NCBI RefSeq assembly: GCF_015207005.2
Contig: NZ_JADEXS020000001.1
Coordinates: forward strand, 1,178,001 to 1,242,000
Length of the DNA stretch: 64,000 bases
Direction of reading: 5' to 3'
Origin: Desmonostoc muscorum LEGE 12446
GTDB lineage: Bacteria > Cyanobacteriota > Cyanobacteriia > Cyanobacteriales > Nostocaceae
Shown: in pieces, positions 1 through 9,034 of the stretch
How positions within the stretch are numbered: the first letter of the stretch is position 1
How the letters are laid out: every line of letters starts with the position of its first letter
The notes under the pieces: generated by a model
What the model was told of the DNA's origin: nothing
The model's database searches: none
Seen by the model: only the letters and a program-made list of their open reading frames with translations
Made by a program: the position numbers and the translations under genes

Positions 1-614
1 GCCTCAAAAACCATCTTGTTGCTGGGAGTTGGTTCTTGAATATTTAGCACATCATATACATCAATTAAAATCCCATCTTTAGTGTGAGGTTTACCGTTAC
101 CGCAGTAATCAGCACGTACCATGCGAGTACAAGCTTGGTGATAGTCTCGGAGTGGTTTTCCTTGGAAGCTTTTCCAAGGCTTATAGCCAAAGCGAACGCA
201 TTTAGCTAACGCACCATTTGTACAACCAAATGTGAAAATATCAGTTGATTCTATATGTTTTCCGGTTTCATCCCACGAACCTGAAAGTGAAATAGCCTTA
301 GCAACTTTGTTGACATCGGGCTGACATAAGTTTTTCCATTGAAAATCAGTTTGATCTTGATAGAAAACAGTATAAAGATATATCTCTTTGTCTGGATCTT
401 TTGGATCTAGTTCTACATCTTTAATTTGAAATTTCTGTTTTCTTCCCTGTTCATCAAATGCTGTTAACTCTAACCCTTTTAAATCTTTACCTTTAATAAT
501 GACAGTTTTTTCACTAGCCTTTGATGGTTTTGGCTGTGGTTGAAGAATTTTCCCACAGCTTAGAAGCGATATTAATAAGACGATAATTAGACTAGCTATA
601 AGTAGTTTTTTCAT
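1..614 (-). CDS. ADYC-domain lipoprotein (3' end beyond the window)
   Basis: Reading leftward from an ATG at 614, about 204 residues are in the window and no stop is reached. The N-terminus is a lipoprotein signal (MKKLLIASLIIVLLISLLSC, lipobox LLSC), so export and lipid anchoring are expected. The body carries the hallmark ADYC signature (VRADYCGNGKPHT, near residue 170) with further Cys residues (NLCQPD, FGCTNG, QACTR), as in the ADYC family of secreted proteins, whose function is unknown to me. GGAG lies about 12 nt upstream of the ATG. The two small peptides upstream on the same strand may belong with it. Confidence 0.8.
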   Translation of the reverse strand, partial: MKKLLIASLIIVLLISLLSCGKILQPQPKPSKASEKTVIIKGKDLKGLELTAFDEQGRKQKFQIKDVELDPKDPDKEIYLYTVFYQDQTDFQWKNLCQPDVNKVAKAISLSGSWDETGKHIESTDIFTFGCTNGALAKCVRFGYKPWKSFQGKPLRDYHQACTRMVRADYCGNGKPHTKDGILIDVYDVLNIQEPTPSNKMVFE

Positions 615-699
615 AGCTTGAATGCTCCAATAAAGAACATTCTGATTTATACCAAATAAATAAACCTTTAAGCAGTTCCACATAAAAATTGCACATTGA

Positions 700-830
700 C
701 CGGAGGCGGAGCTTCTCCGGCTCCGCTCGATTAGACTGTTGACCGTTGAACGCCAGTTGCTTCAACGGGGGGAACCCCCGCAACGCACTGGCTCCCGTTG
801 ACAGTCAACAGTTAACAGTCAACGACCACC
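700..830. repeat. Dispersed palindromic intergenic repeats
   Basis: This gap (615-1043) holds no gene that I can support. It carries G+C-rich short inverted repeats (CCGGAGGCGGAGCTTCTCCGG near 701-721, a GGGGGGAACCCCC hairpin near 767-779) and heptamer-like GTTGACNGT units. Such cassettes are widespread in Nostocales intergenic DNA. Confidence 0.6.
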
Positions 831-1043
831 ACGAGTAGTTATGCAATTTAGACGTGCATTACCTTATCTGTTAAAACAGTTATCTGAGAAATAAAAAATT
901 AAATAAAATTAGACACAAACCCTTTTAACCTACAGTTTCACAGAGGATAAAAGGGTGTGCCGTTAATTATATGAGACTGATATCAAATCTTATTTTCGTG
1001 GGTAAAATGCTACTAATTTGGGGTTTAAACCCTACAATAGCAG

Positions 1044-1235
1044 CTATTTCACCTCAACCCTCCGTACAGCTACCAACTGTCCACCTTCAACTTTGAGGCT
1101 TTGCAGTTGGGTTCCTTGCAAGGTCAAACCGTTTATAGTGGTGCCGTTTGAAGCAATTCTAGCATTAGCTACTCCACAAAAACCTATAGTAGACAATGCA
1201 GCGGTGATGCCAATCGCTAAAAGGTTTTTTTTCAT
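1044..1235 (-). CDS. Small secreted peptide with N-G repeats (copy 2)
   Basis: A 63-residue product from the ATG at 1235 (MKKNLLAIG...), chosen over an upstream in-frame start because GGAGG lies about 12 nt before it. It has a signal peptide ending near ANA/RIA, then a short mature part with NGTTINGLTLQGTQLQ and a conserved end KVEGGQLVAV. It is a close paralogue of the next gene upstream (1301-1522), including the ribosome-binding leader, so the pair arose by tandem duplication. Function unknown. The repeats resemble N-G-x-x-[IL] repeat tracts that I recall at the N-terminus of longer ADYC-type proteins. Confidence 0.65.
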   Translation of the reverse strand: MKKNLLAIGITAALSTIGFCGVANARIASNGTTINGLTLQGTQLQSLKVEGGQLVAVRRVEVK

Positions 1236-1300
1236 AAGAAAGTTAGCCTCCAACAGTTTTTATGTAATTATAAATTGGGGCCTAAACCCTAGAATAACAG

Positions 1301-1522
1301 CTATTTAGCCTCAACCCTTTTTACAGCTACCAACTGTCCACCTTCAACTTTGAGGCTTTGCAGTTGGGTTCTTTGTAAGGTAAAACCGTTTATACTAGAG
1401 CCGTTTATACTGACACCGTTTATACTAATGCCGTTACTGATTATTCTACCATTAGCTACTCCACAAAAAGCTATAGTAGACAATGCACTGGTGACGCCAA
1501 TCGCTAAAAGGTGTTTTTTCAT
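1301..1522 (-). CDS. Small secreted peptide with SING repeats (copy 1)
   Basis: A 73-residue product starting MKKHLLAIG, with a signal peptide and a mature part containing back-to-back ISING/VSING/SSING units followed by the same QLQSLKVEGGQLVAV end as its neighbour. GGAGG lies about 12 nt before the ATG. It is three repeat units longer than the copy at 1044-1235, so the repeats expand or contract. The alternative frames on the plus strand here are shadows. Likely exported; role unknown. Confidence 0.65.
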   Translation of the reverse strand: MKKHLLAIGVTSALSTIAFCGVANGRIISNGISINGVSINGSSINGFTLQRTQLQSLKVEGGQLVAVKRVEAK

Positions 1523-1800
1523 AAAAAATTAGCCTCCAAGAGCTTTTCTGTGATCATTAATATCAGAGTTATTCAGCAATGTATAATTTTAATATAAAAA
1601 TTTACATATATTACATATATTATTTATTTAGAATTATTGGATAAATATTTGCTATTTGTACTTCCCCTAAATCACTTTCGCAAACAGGCGGTATCGATGA
1701 CCCGGATCTTTGTTAACATTTCAAATAATAATAACTTACGTTCCGCCTACACCTTATAGCATTGCCACTAATTAGACAAAATTACAATAGATTTAATTCT

Positions 1801-3591
1801 ATGAAATCACCATCCATCTTTTTTACAATTAAGCGCTTTTGGTTGTCAATAATTCTGACTTCAGCAATAGCATTTTTAGTTACCGCCTGCAACCCCGGCA
1901 ACTTCAAAACCCCAGCTGCTCAAGTGCCACAAATCGTTAGCGCAGTTTTGAGTGAGCCTTCAACTTTTAATTATGCTTTGAATGAGTCAGCATACAGCGT
2001 TTTTGGCTTCCTCTATGATTCATTAATTAATGAAAATCCCATAACCACAAAACTAGAACCTGGTTTAGCAGAATCTTGGGAAGTTTCTGAAGATGCACAG
2101 CGGGTTGTAATTACCCTGCGAGAAGGAATTAAGTGGTCAGATGGTAAGCCAATGACTACTGATGATGTTGTCTTTACTTATAACGAAATCTACCTCAATC
2201 CGAAAATTCCTACTTCTTTAAAAGATGCTTTAAGAGTTGGCGAAAAGGGCACTTTACCAAAGGTGAATAAAATCGATGAGCGTCGAGTTGAATTCACCAT
2301 ACAAGAACCGTTTGCTCCTTTTTTAAGATATGTAGGTGGTATCCCAATTATGCCAGCCCACGTTCTACAGGAAGCGATTCGCACAACTGAATCTGGTGGA
2401 AATCCTAAGTTTATTTCAATGTGGGGAACAGGCACCGATCCAAAACAAATTGTTGGTAACGGTCCTTATGTAATGGAAAGTTATGTTCCCAGTCAGCGAG
2501 TTATATTTCGACGCAATCCATACTACTGGCGCAAAGATGCTCAGGGGAATCCTCAGCCTTATATTGAGCGTATTGTTTGGCAAATTATTGAATCCACTGA
2601 AAACCAATTGATTAGTTTTCGCTCTGGACAATTAGATGATTTAGAAATTCCTCCTGAAGGTTTTAGTTTGCTGAAACGAGAAGAAAAACGAGCGAAGTTT
2701 AAAATTTATAATGGTGGACCAGATACAAGTACAACTTTTATTTCTTTTAATCTCAATAAAGCTAAGAATTCTCAGGGGAATTTTTTAGTAGATCCCATCA
2801 AATCCCGCTGGTTTAATCAAAAGGAATTCAGACAGGCTATAGCCTATGCACTAGACCGCGAAACAATGAAAATAAATGCTTACCGAGGATTGGGTGAGTT
2901 ACAAAATTCATTTGTTTATGTGAAAAGTCCCTACTTTCTTCCTCCAGAAAAAGGGTTAAGGGTATATAATTATGAACCCGAAAAATCGAAAAAATTACTG
3001 TTAGATGCTGGGTTTAAATATAATGCCCAAAATCAACTTTTAGATGCTGATGGCAACCGAGTTAGATTTACACTCTTGACGAATTCCGAAAGAAAAGTCA
3101 GAGGAGATATGGCAGCTCAAATTCAACGAGATCTTGCGAAAATTGGGATTCAGGTTGATTTGCAAATCCTCAGTTTCAATTCTTATTTAGAAAAACTGAA
3201 AGTTACACAAAATTGGGATTGTTACCTTGGAGGCTTTGCTGGAGGCGGTGTTGAACCCCACGGTGCTAGCAATATCTGGAGAATTGCTGGTGCATCTCAC
3301 GCATTTAATCAAGGGGCACAACCTGGAGATCCGCCGCTAACTGGTTGGGAAGTTTCTGATTGGGAAAAACAAATTGATAGCCTTTATATTAAAGGCGCAC
3401 AGGTATTAGATGAAAACAAGCGGAAAGAAATTTACTACGAATATCAGCGCATCGCTTCAGAACAGTTGCCGTTTATTCATTTGGTGGAAAGATTGAATTT
3501 GCAAGGAGTCCGCGATCGCTTCCAAGGCATTCAGTATACTGCTCTTGGTGGGCCATTCTGGAACCTCTACGAACTGAAAGTAACCGATTAG
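1801..3591 (+). CDS. ABC transporter substrate-binding lipoprotein, peptide/nickel family (SBP_bac_5)
   Basis: 596 residues from the ATG at 1801; a TTG at 1762 would add 13 residues before the signal peptide, so ATG is preferred. A lipobox (FLVTAC) sits near residue 30. The body matches family 5 solute-binding proteins: GLAESWEVSEDAQRVVITLR early, KWSDGKPMTTDDVVFT, NGPYVMESY, then FRQAIAYALDRETM and a C-terminal YYEYQRIASEQLPFI. These proteins capture oligopeptides or related solutes in the periplasm for an Opp/Dpp-type importer. No permease or ATPase gene is adjacent, so the transporter partner is encoded elsewhere. Confidence 0.9.
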   Translation: MKSPSIFFTIKRFWLSIILTSAIAFLVTACNPGNFKTPAAQVPQIVSAVLSEPSTFNYALNESAYSVFGFLYDSLINENPITTKLEPGLAESWEVSEDAQRVVITLREGIKWSDGKPMTTDDVVFTYNEIYLNPKIPTSLKDALRVGEKGTLPKVNKIDERRVEFTIQEPFAPFLRYVGGIPIMPAHVLQEAIRTTESGGNPKFISMWGTGTDPKQIVGNGPYVMESYVPSQRVIFRRNPYYWRKDAQGNPQPYIERIVWQIIESTENQLISFRSGQLDDLEIPPEGFSLLKREEKRAKFKIYNGGPDTSTTFISFNLNKAKNSQGNFLVDPIKSRWFNQKEFRQAIAYALDRETMKINAYRGLGELQNSFVYVKSPYFLPPEKGLRVYNYEPEKSKKLLLDAGFKYNAQNQLLDADGNRVRFTLLTNSERKVRGDMAAQIQRDLAKIGIQVDLQILSFNSYLEKLKVTQNWDCYLGGFAGGGVEPHGASNIWRIAGASHAFNQGAQPGDPPLTGWEVSDWEKQIDSLYIKGAQVLDENKRKEIYYEYQRIASEQLPFIHLVERLNLQGVRDRFQGIQYTALGGPFWNLYELKVTD

Positions 3592-3599
3592 TAATGGGG

Positions 3600-3680
3600 C
3601 ATGGCGCATTGGGCATTAATTATTTGCAAAGGACTAATGACTAATGACTAATGACAAAGGACTAATGACCGATGACCGAT
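3600..3680. repeat. TAATGAC-type heptamer repeats overlapping the larB start
   Basis: The intergene carries (C)TAATGA(C) heptamers in tandem, running into ATGACCGATGACCGATG. The larB initiation codon at 3672 lies inside the last units. Confidence 0.75.
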
Positions 3681-4460
3681 GAAAAATCTTTGCGATCGCT
3701 CTTAGAAGCAGTTGCCAATGGTAAAGTCTCCCCAGATATAGCTTTAGACTCTCTCAAAGACTTAACCTATGAAAGTGTGGGTGAGTTTGCCAAAATTGAC
3801 CACCATCGCCAGTTAAGAACTGGTTTCCCAGAGGTGATTTGGGGCCCTGGGAAAACACCCGATCAAATTGCTCAAATTATCGAGGTGATGCGCCTCCGCA
3901 ACCCAGTTGTGATGGCGACTCGCATTGAAGCAGCAGTTTATGGCGCACTGCAAGCAAAAGTTACTGGTTTGCGATATTACGAATTGGCGCGAATTTGTGC
4001 GATCGCTCCTCCTACCATCGAACCACAATTTCAGGGCGAAATCGGCATTCTTTCTGCTGGCACCGCCGATTTAGCCGTTGCTGAAGAAGCCGCTGTCACC
4101 GCTGAACTTTCTGGTTTTCGGGTACAGCGCCTTTGGGATGTGGGCGTTGCAGGGATTCACCGCTTATTAAGTAATCGTCACTTCATCGATTCAGCATCGG
4201 TGTTGATTGTCGTAGCGGGGATGGAAGGCGCTTTACCCAGCGTTGTTGCTGGTTTAGCCAATTGTCCCGTGATTGCTGTACCCACCAGCATCGGTTATGG
4301 CGCAAGTTTTGGCGGTTTAGCACCACTCTTGACAATGCTCAACTCTTGTGCAGCGGGAGTAGGTGTAGTGAATATCGATAATGGTTTTGGCGCAGCAGTT
4401 TTGGCAGGGCAAATTTTGCGGACAGCCGAGAAATTGCGGTTGGCATCGCCTGAATCTTGA
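3672..4460 (+). CDS. larB: LarB, nickel-pincer cofactor biosynthesis carboxylase/hydrolase
   Basis: 262 residues, full length for the family. The C-terminal half is the AIR-carboxylase (PurE-like) fold: LSAGTADLAVAEEA, LWDVGVAGIHRLL, VVAGMEGALPSVVAGL and PTSIGYGASFGG. The N-terminal half has the LarB-specific FPEVIWGPGKTPDQIAQI. In characterised systems LarB carboxylates and hydrolyses nicotinic acid adenine dinucleotide to begin synthesis of the nickel-pincer cofactor. larC and larE are not adjacent. The ATG is formed within a heptamer repeat; the ATG seven bases upstream runs into a stop after five codons, so 3672 is the workable start. Confidence 0.9.
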   Translation: MTDEKSLRSLLEAVANGKVSPDIALDSLKDLTYESVGEFAKIDHHRQLRTGFPEVIWGPGKTPDQIAQIIEVMRLRNPVVMATRIEAAVYGALQAKVTGLRYYELARICAIAPPTIEPQFQGEIGILSAGTADLAVAEEAAVTAELSGFRVQRLWDVGVAGIHRLLSNRHFIDSASVLIVVAGMEGALPSVVAGLANCPVIAVPTSIGYGASFGGLAPLLTMLNSCAAGVGVVNIDNGFGAAVLAGQILRTAEKLRLASPES

Positions 4461-4670
4461 GTTAAGACATTAAAGTCATACCCAAGATTTCAGTATTTAC
4501 AGCAGAATTCAGAATTCAGAATACAGAATTCAGGAGTAAAACACGCTTTATACCTGGGTAACAGACGAATCGTTGTGTATTTCACTTTCCTTGAAATCTG
4601 CTGTATCAGTAATTTTTTCATAAATAAACTGAGACTGAAATTTGCTACCCGAACTTCTCAATCACCAAAT

Positions 4671-4877
4671 ATGAGCCATTACAGCGATTTTATATCTCAG
4701 TTTCTTTGGCATTTGCCTGTAAATTCGACAGTACTAGCACAAACAATTACTGACCCAGACTTGATGGGTCAGATGCAAAAAGCTTGGAACCATTTTATAC
4801 AAACAGGTCAAGTTTGGGCATTGTTGATTGGTTTAGTCATTGGCTATATCATTCGGAATCTAACTAGCTACGGTTAA
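4671..4877 (+). CDS. Small single-span membrane protein, conserved-hypothetical type
   Basis: 68 residues from the ATG at 4671 (MSHYSDFISQFLWHLP); an upstream in-frame start at 4575 would add a sequence without signal or similarity features. A single hydrophobic span (ALLIGLVIGYII) lies at the C-terminus, ending RNLTSYG. The soluble part (TITDPDLMGQMQKAWNHFIQTG) looks amphipathic. It lies between larB and argH on the same strand with repeats on both sides, so it is probably its own unit. Function unknown. Confidence 0.6.
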   Translation: MSHYSDFISQFLWHLPVNSTVLAQTITDPDLMGQMQKAWNHFIQTGQVWALLIGLVIGYIIRNLTSYG

Positions 4878-4965
4878 AGTAATTTTAGATTTTGGATTTT
4901 AAATTTTAGATTAATCCAAAATCTAAAATCTAAAATCCAAAATTAATGCCCAATCCCTCATATCT

Positions 4966-6360
4966 ATGACTAAAGAACAAACTTGGAGTCAGCGGTTTGA
5001 ATCAGCATTACATCCAGCGATCGCTCGTTTTAATGCCAGTATAAATTTTGATATTGAATTAATAGAATATGACTTGACTGGTTCTCAAGCTCATGCCAAG
5101 ATGCTAGCTCACACGGGCATTATCTCCAAAGAAGAAGGTGAGCAACTAGTTGCAGGCTTAGAAGAAGTTCGCCAAGAGTACCGCCAGGGAAAATTTCAGC
5201 CTGGTGTGGATGCTGAGGATGTGCATTTTGCAGTTGAACGACGATTGACGGAAATTGTCGGTGATGTGGGTAAAAAACTGCATACAGCGCGATCGCGTAA
5301 TGACCAAGTTGGCACTGATACCAGACTCTACCTGCGTGACCAAATCCAACAAATCAAAAATAAATTGCGGGAATTTCAAGGCATTCTGCTAAATATAGCC
5401 GAAAAACACGTTGAAACTTTAATTCCTGGCTATACTCACCTGCAACGCGCCCAGCCTGTGAGTTTAGCTCACCATCTCCTGGCATACTTTCAAATGGCGC
5501 AACGGGACTGGGAACGCCTCAGTGATGTTTCTCGCCGGGTGAATATTTCACCTTTGGGGTGTGGTGCTTTAGCCGGAACTACTTTCCCCATTGACCGCCA
5601 TTACACAGCCAAACTATTGAATTTTGACAAAATTTATGCTAACAGCCTCGATGGAGTGAGCGATCGCGATTTTGCGATCGAATTCTTGTGTGCTGCTAGC
5701 ATAATCATGGTTCACCTCAGCCGCCTTGCAGAAGAAGTCATTCTTTGGTCATCTGAAGAATTTCGCTTTGTCACCCTCAAAGATAGCTGTGCAACTGGTT
5801 CCAGTATCATGCCCCAAAAGAAAAATCCCGATGTCCCAGAATTGGTGCGGGGAAAAACAGGGCGTGTATTCGGTCATCTCCAGGCAATGTTGGTGATTAT
5901 GAAAGGGTTACCCCTGGCGTATAACAAAGACCTGCAAGAAGATAAAGAAGGTTTATTTGATAGCGTCAACACAGTCAAAGCCTCTCTAGAAGCAATGACA
6001 ATTTTGCTAGGGGAAGGCTTGGAATTTCGTACCCACCGCTTAGCCGAAGCCGTAACCGAAGATTTTTCCAATGCCACCGATGTCGCAGATTATCTAGCAG
6101 CACGGGGTGTCCCTTTCCGAGAAGCTTACAATCTCGTGGGTAAAGTCGTAAAAACCAGTATTGCCGCAGGTAAACTCCTGAAAGATTTGACATTGGACGA
6201 GTGGCAACAACTACATCCAGCATTTGCCGCAGATATTTATCAGGCCATATCCCCCCGCCAAGTCGTGGCTGCCCGCAACAGTTACGGCGGCACCGGCTTT
6301 GCACAAGTAAATGAAGCACTCATAGCCGCCCGCGCTGAAATTGGGGAAGAGAGGGAGTAG
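4966..6360 (+). CDS. argH: Argininosuccinate lyase
   Basis: 464 residues, normal length. It cleaves argininosuccinate to arginine and fumarate, the last step of arginine synthesis, in the cytoplasm. Visible signatures are [20 protein letters not shown], the catalytic-His region [20 protein letters not shown], and the fumarase/aspartase superfamily loop [20 protein letters not shown]. The gene stands alone, flanked by AATCTAAAATC-type repeats upstream (4885-4945) and GGGGAGT repeats directly after the stop. Confidence 0.97.
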   Translation: MTKEQTWSQRFESALHPAIARFNASINFDIELIEYDLTGSQAHAKMLAHTGIISKEEGEQLVAGLEEVRQEYRQGKFQPGVDAEDVHFAVERRLTEIVGDVGKKLHTARSRNDQVGTDTRLYLRDQIQQIKNKLREFQGILLNIAEKHVETLIPGYTHLQRAQPVSLAHHLLAYFQMAQRDWERLSDVSRRVNISPLGCGALAGTTFPIDRHYTAKLLNFDKIYANSLDGVSDRDFAIEFLCAASIIMVHLSRLAEEVILWSSEEFRFVTLKDSCATGSSIMPQKKNPDVPELVRGKTGRVFGHLQAMLVIMKGLPLAYNKDLQEDKEGLFDSVNTVKASLEAMTILLGEGLEFRTHRLAEAVTEDFSNATDVADYLAARGVPFREAYNLVGKVVKTSIAAGKLLKDLTLDEWQQLHPAFAADIYQAISPRQVVAARNSYGGTGFAQVNEALIAARAEIGEERE

Positions 6361-6627
6361 GGAGTGGGGAGTGGGGAGTGGGGACGCGGGGACGCGGCGA
6401 GATGAGGGAGATGAGGGAGATGGGGGAGATGAGGGAGATGGGGGAGTGTGGGGAGATTAGAAAAAAGCTTCCCACACCTCCCCATGCCCCAATACAGTTC
6501 AGTTAAGCCCAAAACCCTCATGTAGAGACGCGATTCATCGCGTCTTCAAGACCAATATTCTACGTCAATAACCCTTAACCCAAGCGTATTGCCCCATGCC
6601 CCATGCCCCATGCCCCAAAATAATTGA
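6361..6627. repeat. GGGGAGT and GATGAGGGA tandem repeats
   Basis: Directly after argH come GGGGAGT heptamers, then GATGAGGGAGATGGGGGA units, and at 6590-6620 repeated CCCCATG units. No gene is seen here. Confidence 0.75.
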
Positions 6628-6647
6628 GGGCGTACAAGTGTACGCCC
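6628..6647. terminator. Hairpin between convergent genes
   Basis: GGGCGTACA and TGTACGCCC form a 9-bp stem with a 2-nt loop between argH (plus) and the small basic protein gene (minus). It belongs to the GGGCGTACA..TGTACGCCC dispersed repeat family also seen at 25081. There is no strong T-run, so a terminator role is only plausible. Confidence 0.4.
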
Positions 6648-6691
6648 CCAAATTCTAAAAGACTTAAAAAGTAAGTATATTAACAGGCAAC

Positions 6692-6856
6692 TTACTCAGC
6701 ATCAATTGCTGCTGCGCCCTCATCTTCCTCACTCTTCGGTGGTCTTTGTTGGAACCTTCTTTGCATTCTTCCTGTGGTAGTCCGTTTACGAAACTTCCGG
6801 GCATATGCCTGGTTCCGTAGCGCCTTTTCTTTTTTCGGGTTACGGCGCTTAGCCAT
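6692..6856 (-). CDS. Small highly basic cyanobacterial protein
   Basis: 54 residues from the ATG at 6856 (MAKRRNPKKEKALRNQAYAR), supported by GAGGTG just upstream. A longer in-frame reading from 6910 has no good ribosome-binding site. The N-terminal two-thirds is strongly Lys/Arg-rich (KFRKRTTTGRMQRRFQQR) and the tail acidic (SEEDEGAAAIDAE). I recognise it as a small protein widely conserved in cyanobacteria; nucleic-acid or ribosome binding is suggested by charge only. Confidence 0.75.
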   Translation of the reverse strand: MAKRRNPKKEKALRNQAYARKFRKRTTTGRMQRRFQQRPPKSEEDEGAAAIDAE

Positions 6857-7527
6857 GTTCACCTCATTAATAAACAACAAAAAAATCGCAACTAGGCATG
6901 ACGTAGGCAATATCAGCTACTAATGTTATTGATATACTTGTAGCCTAGTGACTAATCTATACGCTTTAAACAGTGTTCTAGTCTACCGCATTCAACCTTC
7001 TTATGTCAATAAGAATATTGGATTATCTGGCTGGCAGCCTAGATAAAAAATATCGTTTCTGAGATTCAAATATCTCAAATATATGTAGATTAGCTAATTA
7101 GTTGTTGTTTTTGGAAAAAAACTAATATTATTTATTCAGCAAAAAGTTTAATTAGGCTTAGTTGAGTAATATAGCAATTCTAAATGATTGGTCATTTGTC
7201 CTCTCTTACAAAGTTCTGTTCGCTCTTAGCGTTGGCGAAGCGCCGGAAGCCGGCGCTCAGACTTTGCGCTTTGTTATTAGTTATTGGTCATTACTGAATA
7301 AACAAAGGACAAAGAACTAATGACTAATAACAAATATTATGTATATATAAATACAGTGCTTCTGAAGGAAACTTGATGTTAGAATTGGGAGTGTTCTACG
7401 TAAATCGTGGGAATAAAATCTCAACCCACAAACATTTTTGTATAAAACAAAACTCAACCTAATTTTCATTAGTTGAGCCTATGTAAGTGGTAGAGAAATA
7501 TTAAATACAACACATTAATTTTGAAGA
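6857..7527. other. Intergenic region with repeats and a weak NtcA-like site
   Basis: There is no gene here. Near 7225-7260 lies a GGCGAAGCGCCGGAAGCCGG-type dispersed repeat, and near 7280-7330 TAATGAC heptamers. At 7341-7354 GTA-N8-TAC matches the NtcA consensus, with TAGAAT about 25 nt downstream, upstream of the Nudix gene. The site is A+T-rich and could be chance. Confidence 0.35.
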
Positions 7528-8022
7528 TTGAACGTTATTGCTTTTTTTCCTTCAGCTGTACAGTCCACACGTAACTTATGGCGTATTGGACAAACAGTAT
7601 TGGGTATTATATTTCGTCATCCCATTACTGGCACTAGTATCATCCCAATTTTACCTGATGGTCGGATCGTACTGATCCGGCGGCGCGACAATGGCCTTTG
7701 GTCATTACCTGGAGGTATTGTGGATTGGGGAGAAGATGTTCCCAACACAGTCCGCCGGGAATTGATGGAGGAAACTGGACTCGAATTAGTGAAAATTAAC
7801 CGTTTAGTAGGGGTTTACTCCTCGCCAGACCGCGATCCTAGAATGCATTCAATTTGTGTTGTGGTTGAAGCTGAGGTACGTGGGACAATGGAAGTTAAAG
7901 ATGTTTTGGAAGTGATGGAAATCCAAGCTTTCGATCTCAACTTTCTACCTCCAGGACAGATGTCTCACGACCATACTCGACAGTTGCAAGACTACTTGAA
8001 TGGCTTGACAACATTGGCATAA
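7528..8022 (+). CDS. Nudix hydrolase
   Basis: 164 residues with a TTG start (no in-frame ATG precedes the domain). The Nudix box is intact: GGIVDWGEDVPNTVRRELME continuing ETGLEL, matching GX5EX7REUXEEXGU. Nudix enzymes hydrolyse nucleoside diphosphates linked to another group; the substrate cannot be read from the sequence. The start is uncertain. It stands alone with TAATGAC and TTTGTCA repeats on both sides. Confidence 0.85.
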   Translation: MNVIAFFPSAVQSTRNLWRIGQTVLGIIFRHPITGTSIIPILPDGRIVLIRRRDNGLWSLPGGIVDWGEDVPNTVRRELMEETGLELVKINRLVGVYSSPDRDPRMHSICVVVEAEVRGTMEVKDVLEVMEIQAFDLNFLPPGQMSHDHTRQLQDYLNGLTTLA

Positions 8023-8147
8023 TAATATTTTGTTATTAGTTATTTGTCATTTGTCATTTGTCCTTTGTTTATTCACGAACGATTAATGACTAATGACCAA
8101 TGACTAATGACTATTTATTATGGTGCAAGGTTAACTACTAAATTAAA

Positions 8148-8966
8148 ATGGATACACTATTCCGTAACTCCCGAAGAAAGCTTTCTCAAGGGCTATTATT
8201 TTGGCGTGAAGCAGGTGCAGAAATTCCTGTAATTTTTTTACATGGTGCTTGGAGTGATAGCAGTCAATGGTTATCTGTGATGGAGTCCCTTGCAGAGAAT
8301 TTCCATTGCTTTGCACCTGATTTGTTAGGCTTTGGTGAGTCGGAGAATCCTAATATTCATCATTCGATTGATTTACAAGTCGAGTGTTTAGCTGAGTTCT
8401 TGCAAGCTGTCAAGCTAGAAAAAGTTTATTTAGTGGGGCATTCTCTTGGGGCTTGGATTGCTTCTAGCTATGCCCTAAAGTATCCAGAGAAAGTTAATGG
8501 TATGGTACTGTTAGCACCTGAGGGTGTAGAGATAGCAGGGCAAGAAGAGTATTGTCGGAAGATGCGGCGATTATTAAATTATCCGCCCTTAGTGATTAAA
8601 TTATTGCGATCGCTAATTACCTTAACTAAAATCCTGGGTTGGCATGAAAAAATTACACAGGATTTGCAATTACGTCAGGATTTGTTGCGTTACCCGATAG
8701 CTTGTCAGTTGCTTTTCAAACGCCGACAAGCAGAAATTGAGGCGGAATTATTACAAAAACGGCTTTACGCGATCGAAGTCCCAGTGTTAATTTTACAAGG
8801 TGGCCTTGATACACCAGATGCTTTAGCCAAGAGTCAAGTTTATGCTCAACTAACTCCAAAAGTCGAGTTGAAAATGATTGCCCATGCCGGAAATGACTTA
8901 GCACAATCTTGTGCCGGGGATGTAGCGATGGATATTCGAGAGTTTGTTGAAGGGAATTGGGCATAG
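8148..8966 (+). CDS. Alpha/beta-fold hydrolase
   Basis: 272 residues. It shows the oxyanion segment FLHGAWSDSSQW near residue 30, the LLGFGESENP loop, the nucleophile elbow VGHSLGAWIASSYAL near residue 97, LILQGGLDTPDA with the probable acid Asp, and a C-terminal IAHAGNDLAQS supplying the catalytic His. This is the Ser-Asp-His triad layout of MhpC/BioH-like esterases. No transmembrane or signal segment is seen, so it is cytoplasmic. The substrate is unknown and the neighbours give no pathway clue. Confidence 0.85.
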   Translation: MDTLFRNSRRKLSQGLLFWREAGAEIPVIFLHGAWSDSSQWLSVMESLAENFHCFAPDLLGFGESENPNIHHSIDLQVECLAEFLQAVKLEKVYLVGHSLGAWIASSYALKYPEKVNGMVLLAPEGVEIAGQEEYCRKMRRLLNYPPLVIKLLRSLITLTKILGWHEKITQDLQLRQDLLRYPIACQLLFKRRQAEIEAELLQKRLYAIEVPVLILQGGLDTPDALAKSQVYAQLTPKVELKMIAHAGNDLAQSCAGDVAMDIREFVEGNWA

Positions 8967-9034
8967 GGCATTGGGCATTGGGCATTGGAGATATGCGAGT
9001 TACGTATTTTAAAAAAGTGTGAAAGTTCCTATTG

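Noticed and set aside
1018..1308. Plus-strand 96-codon frame over the N-G repeat peptides
   Set aside because: It is antisense to two duplicated signal-peptide genes with ribosome-binding sites; its similarity to the frame at 1350 merely mirrors that duplication.
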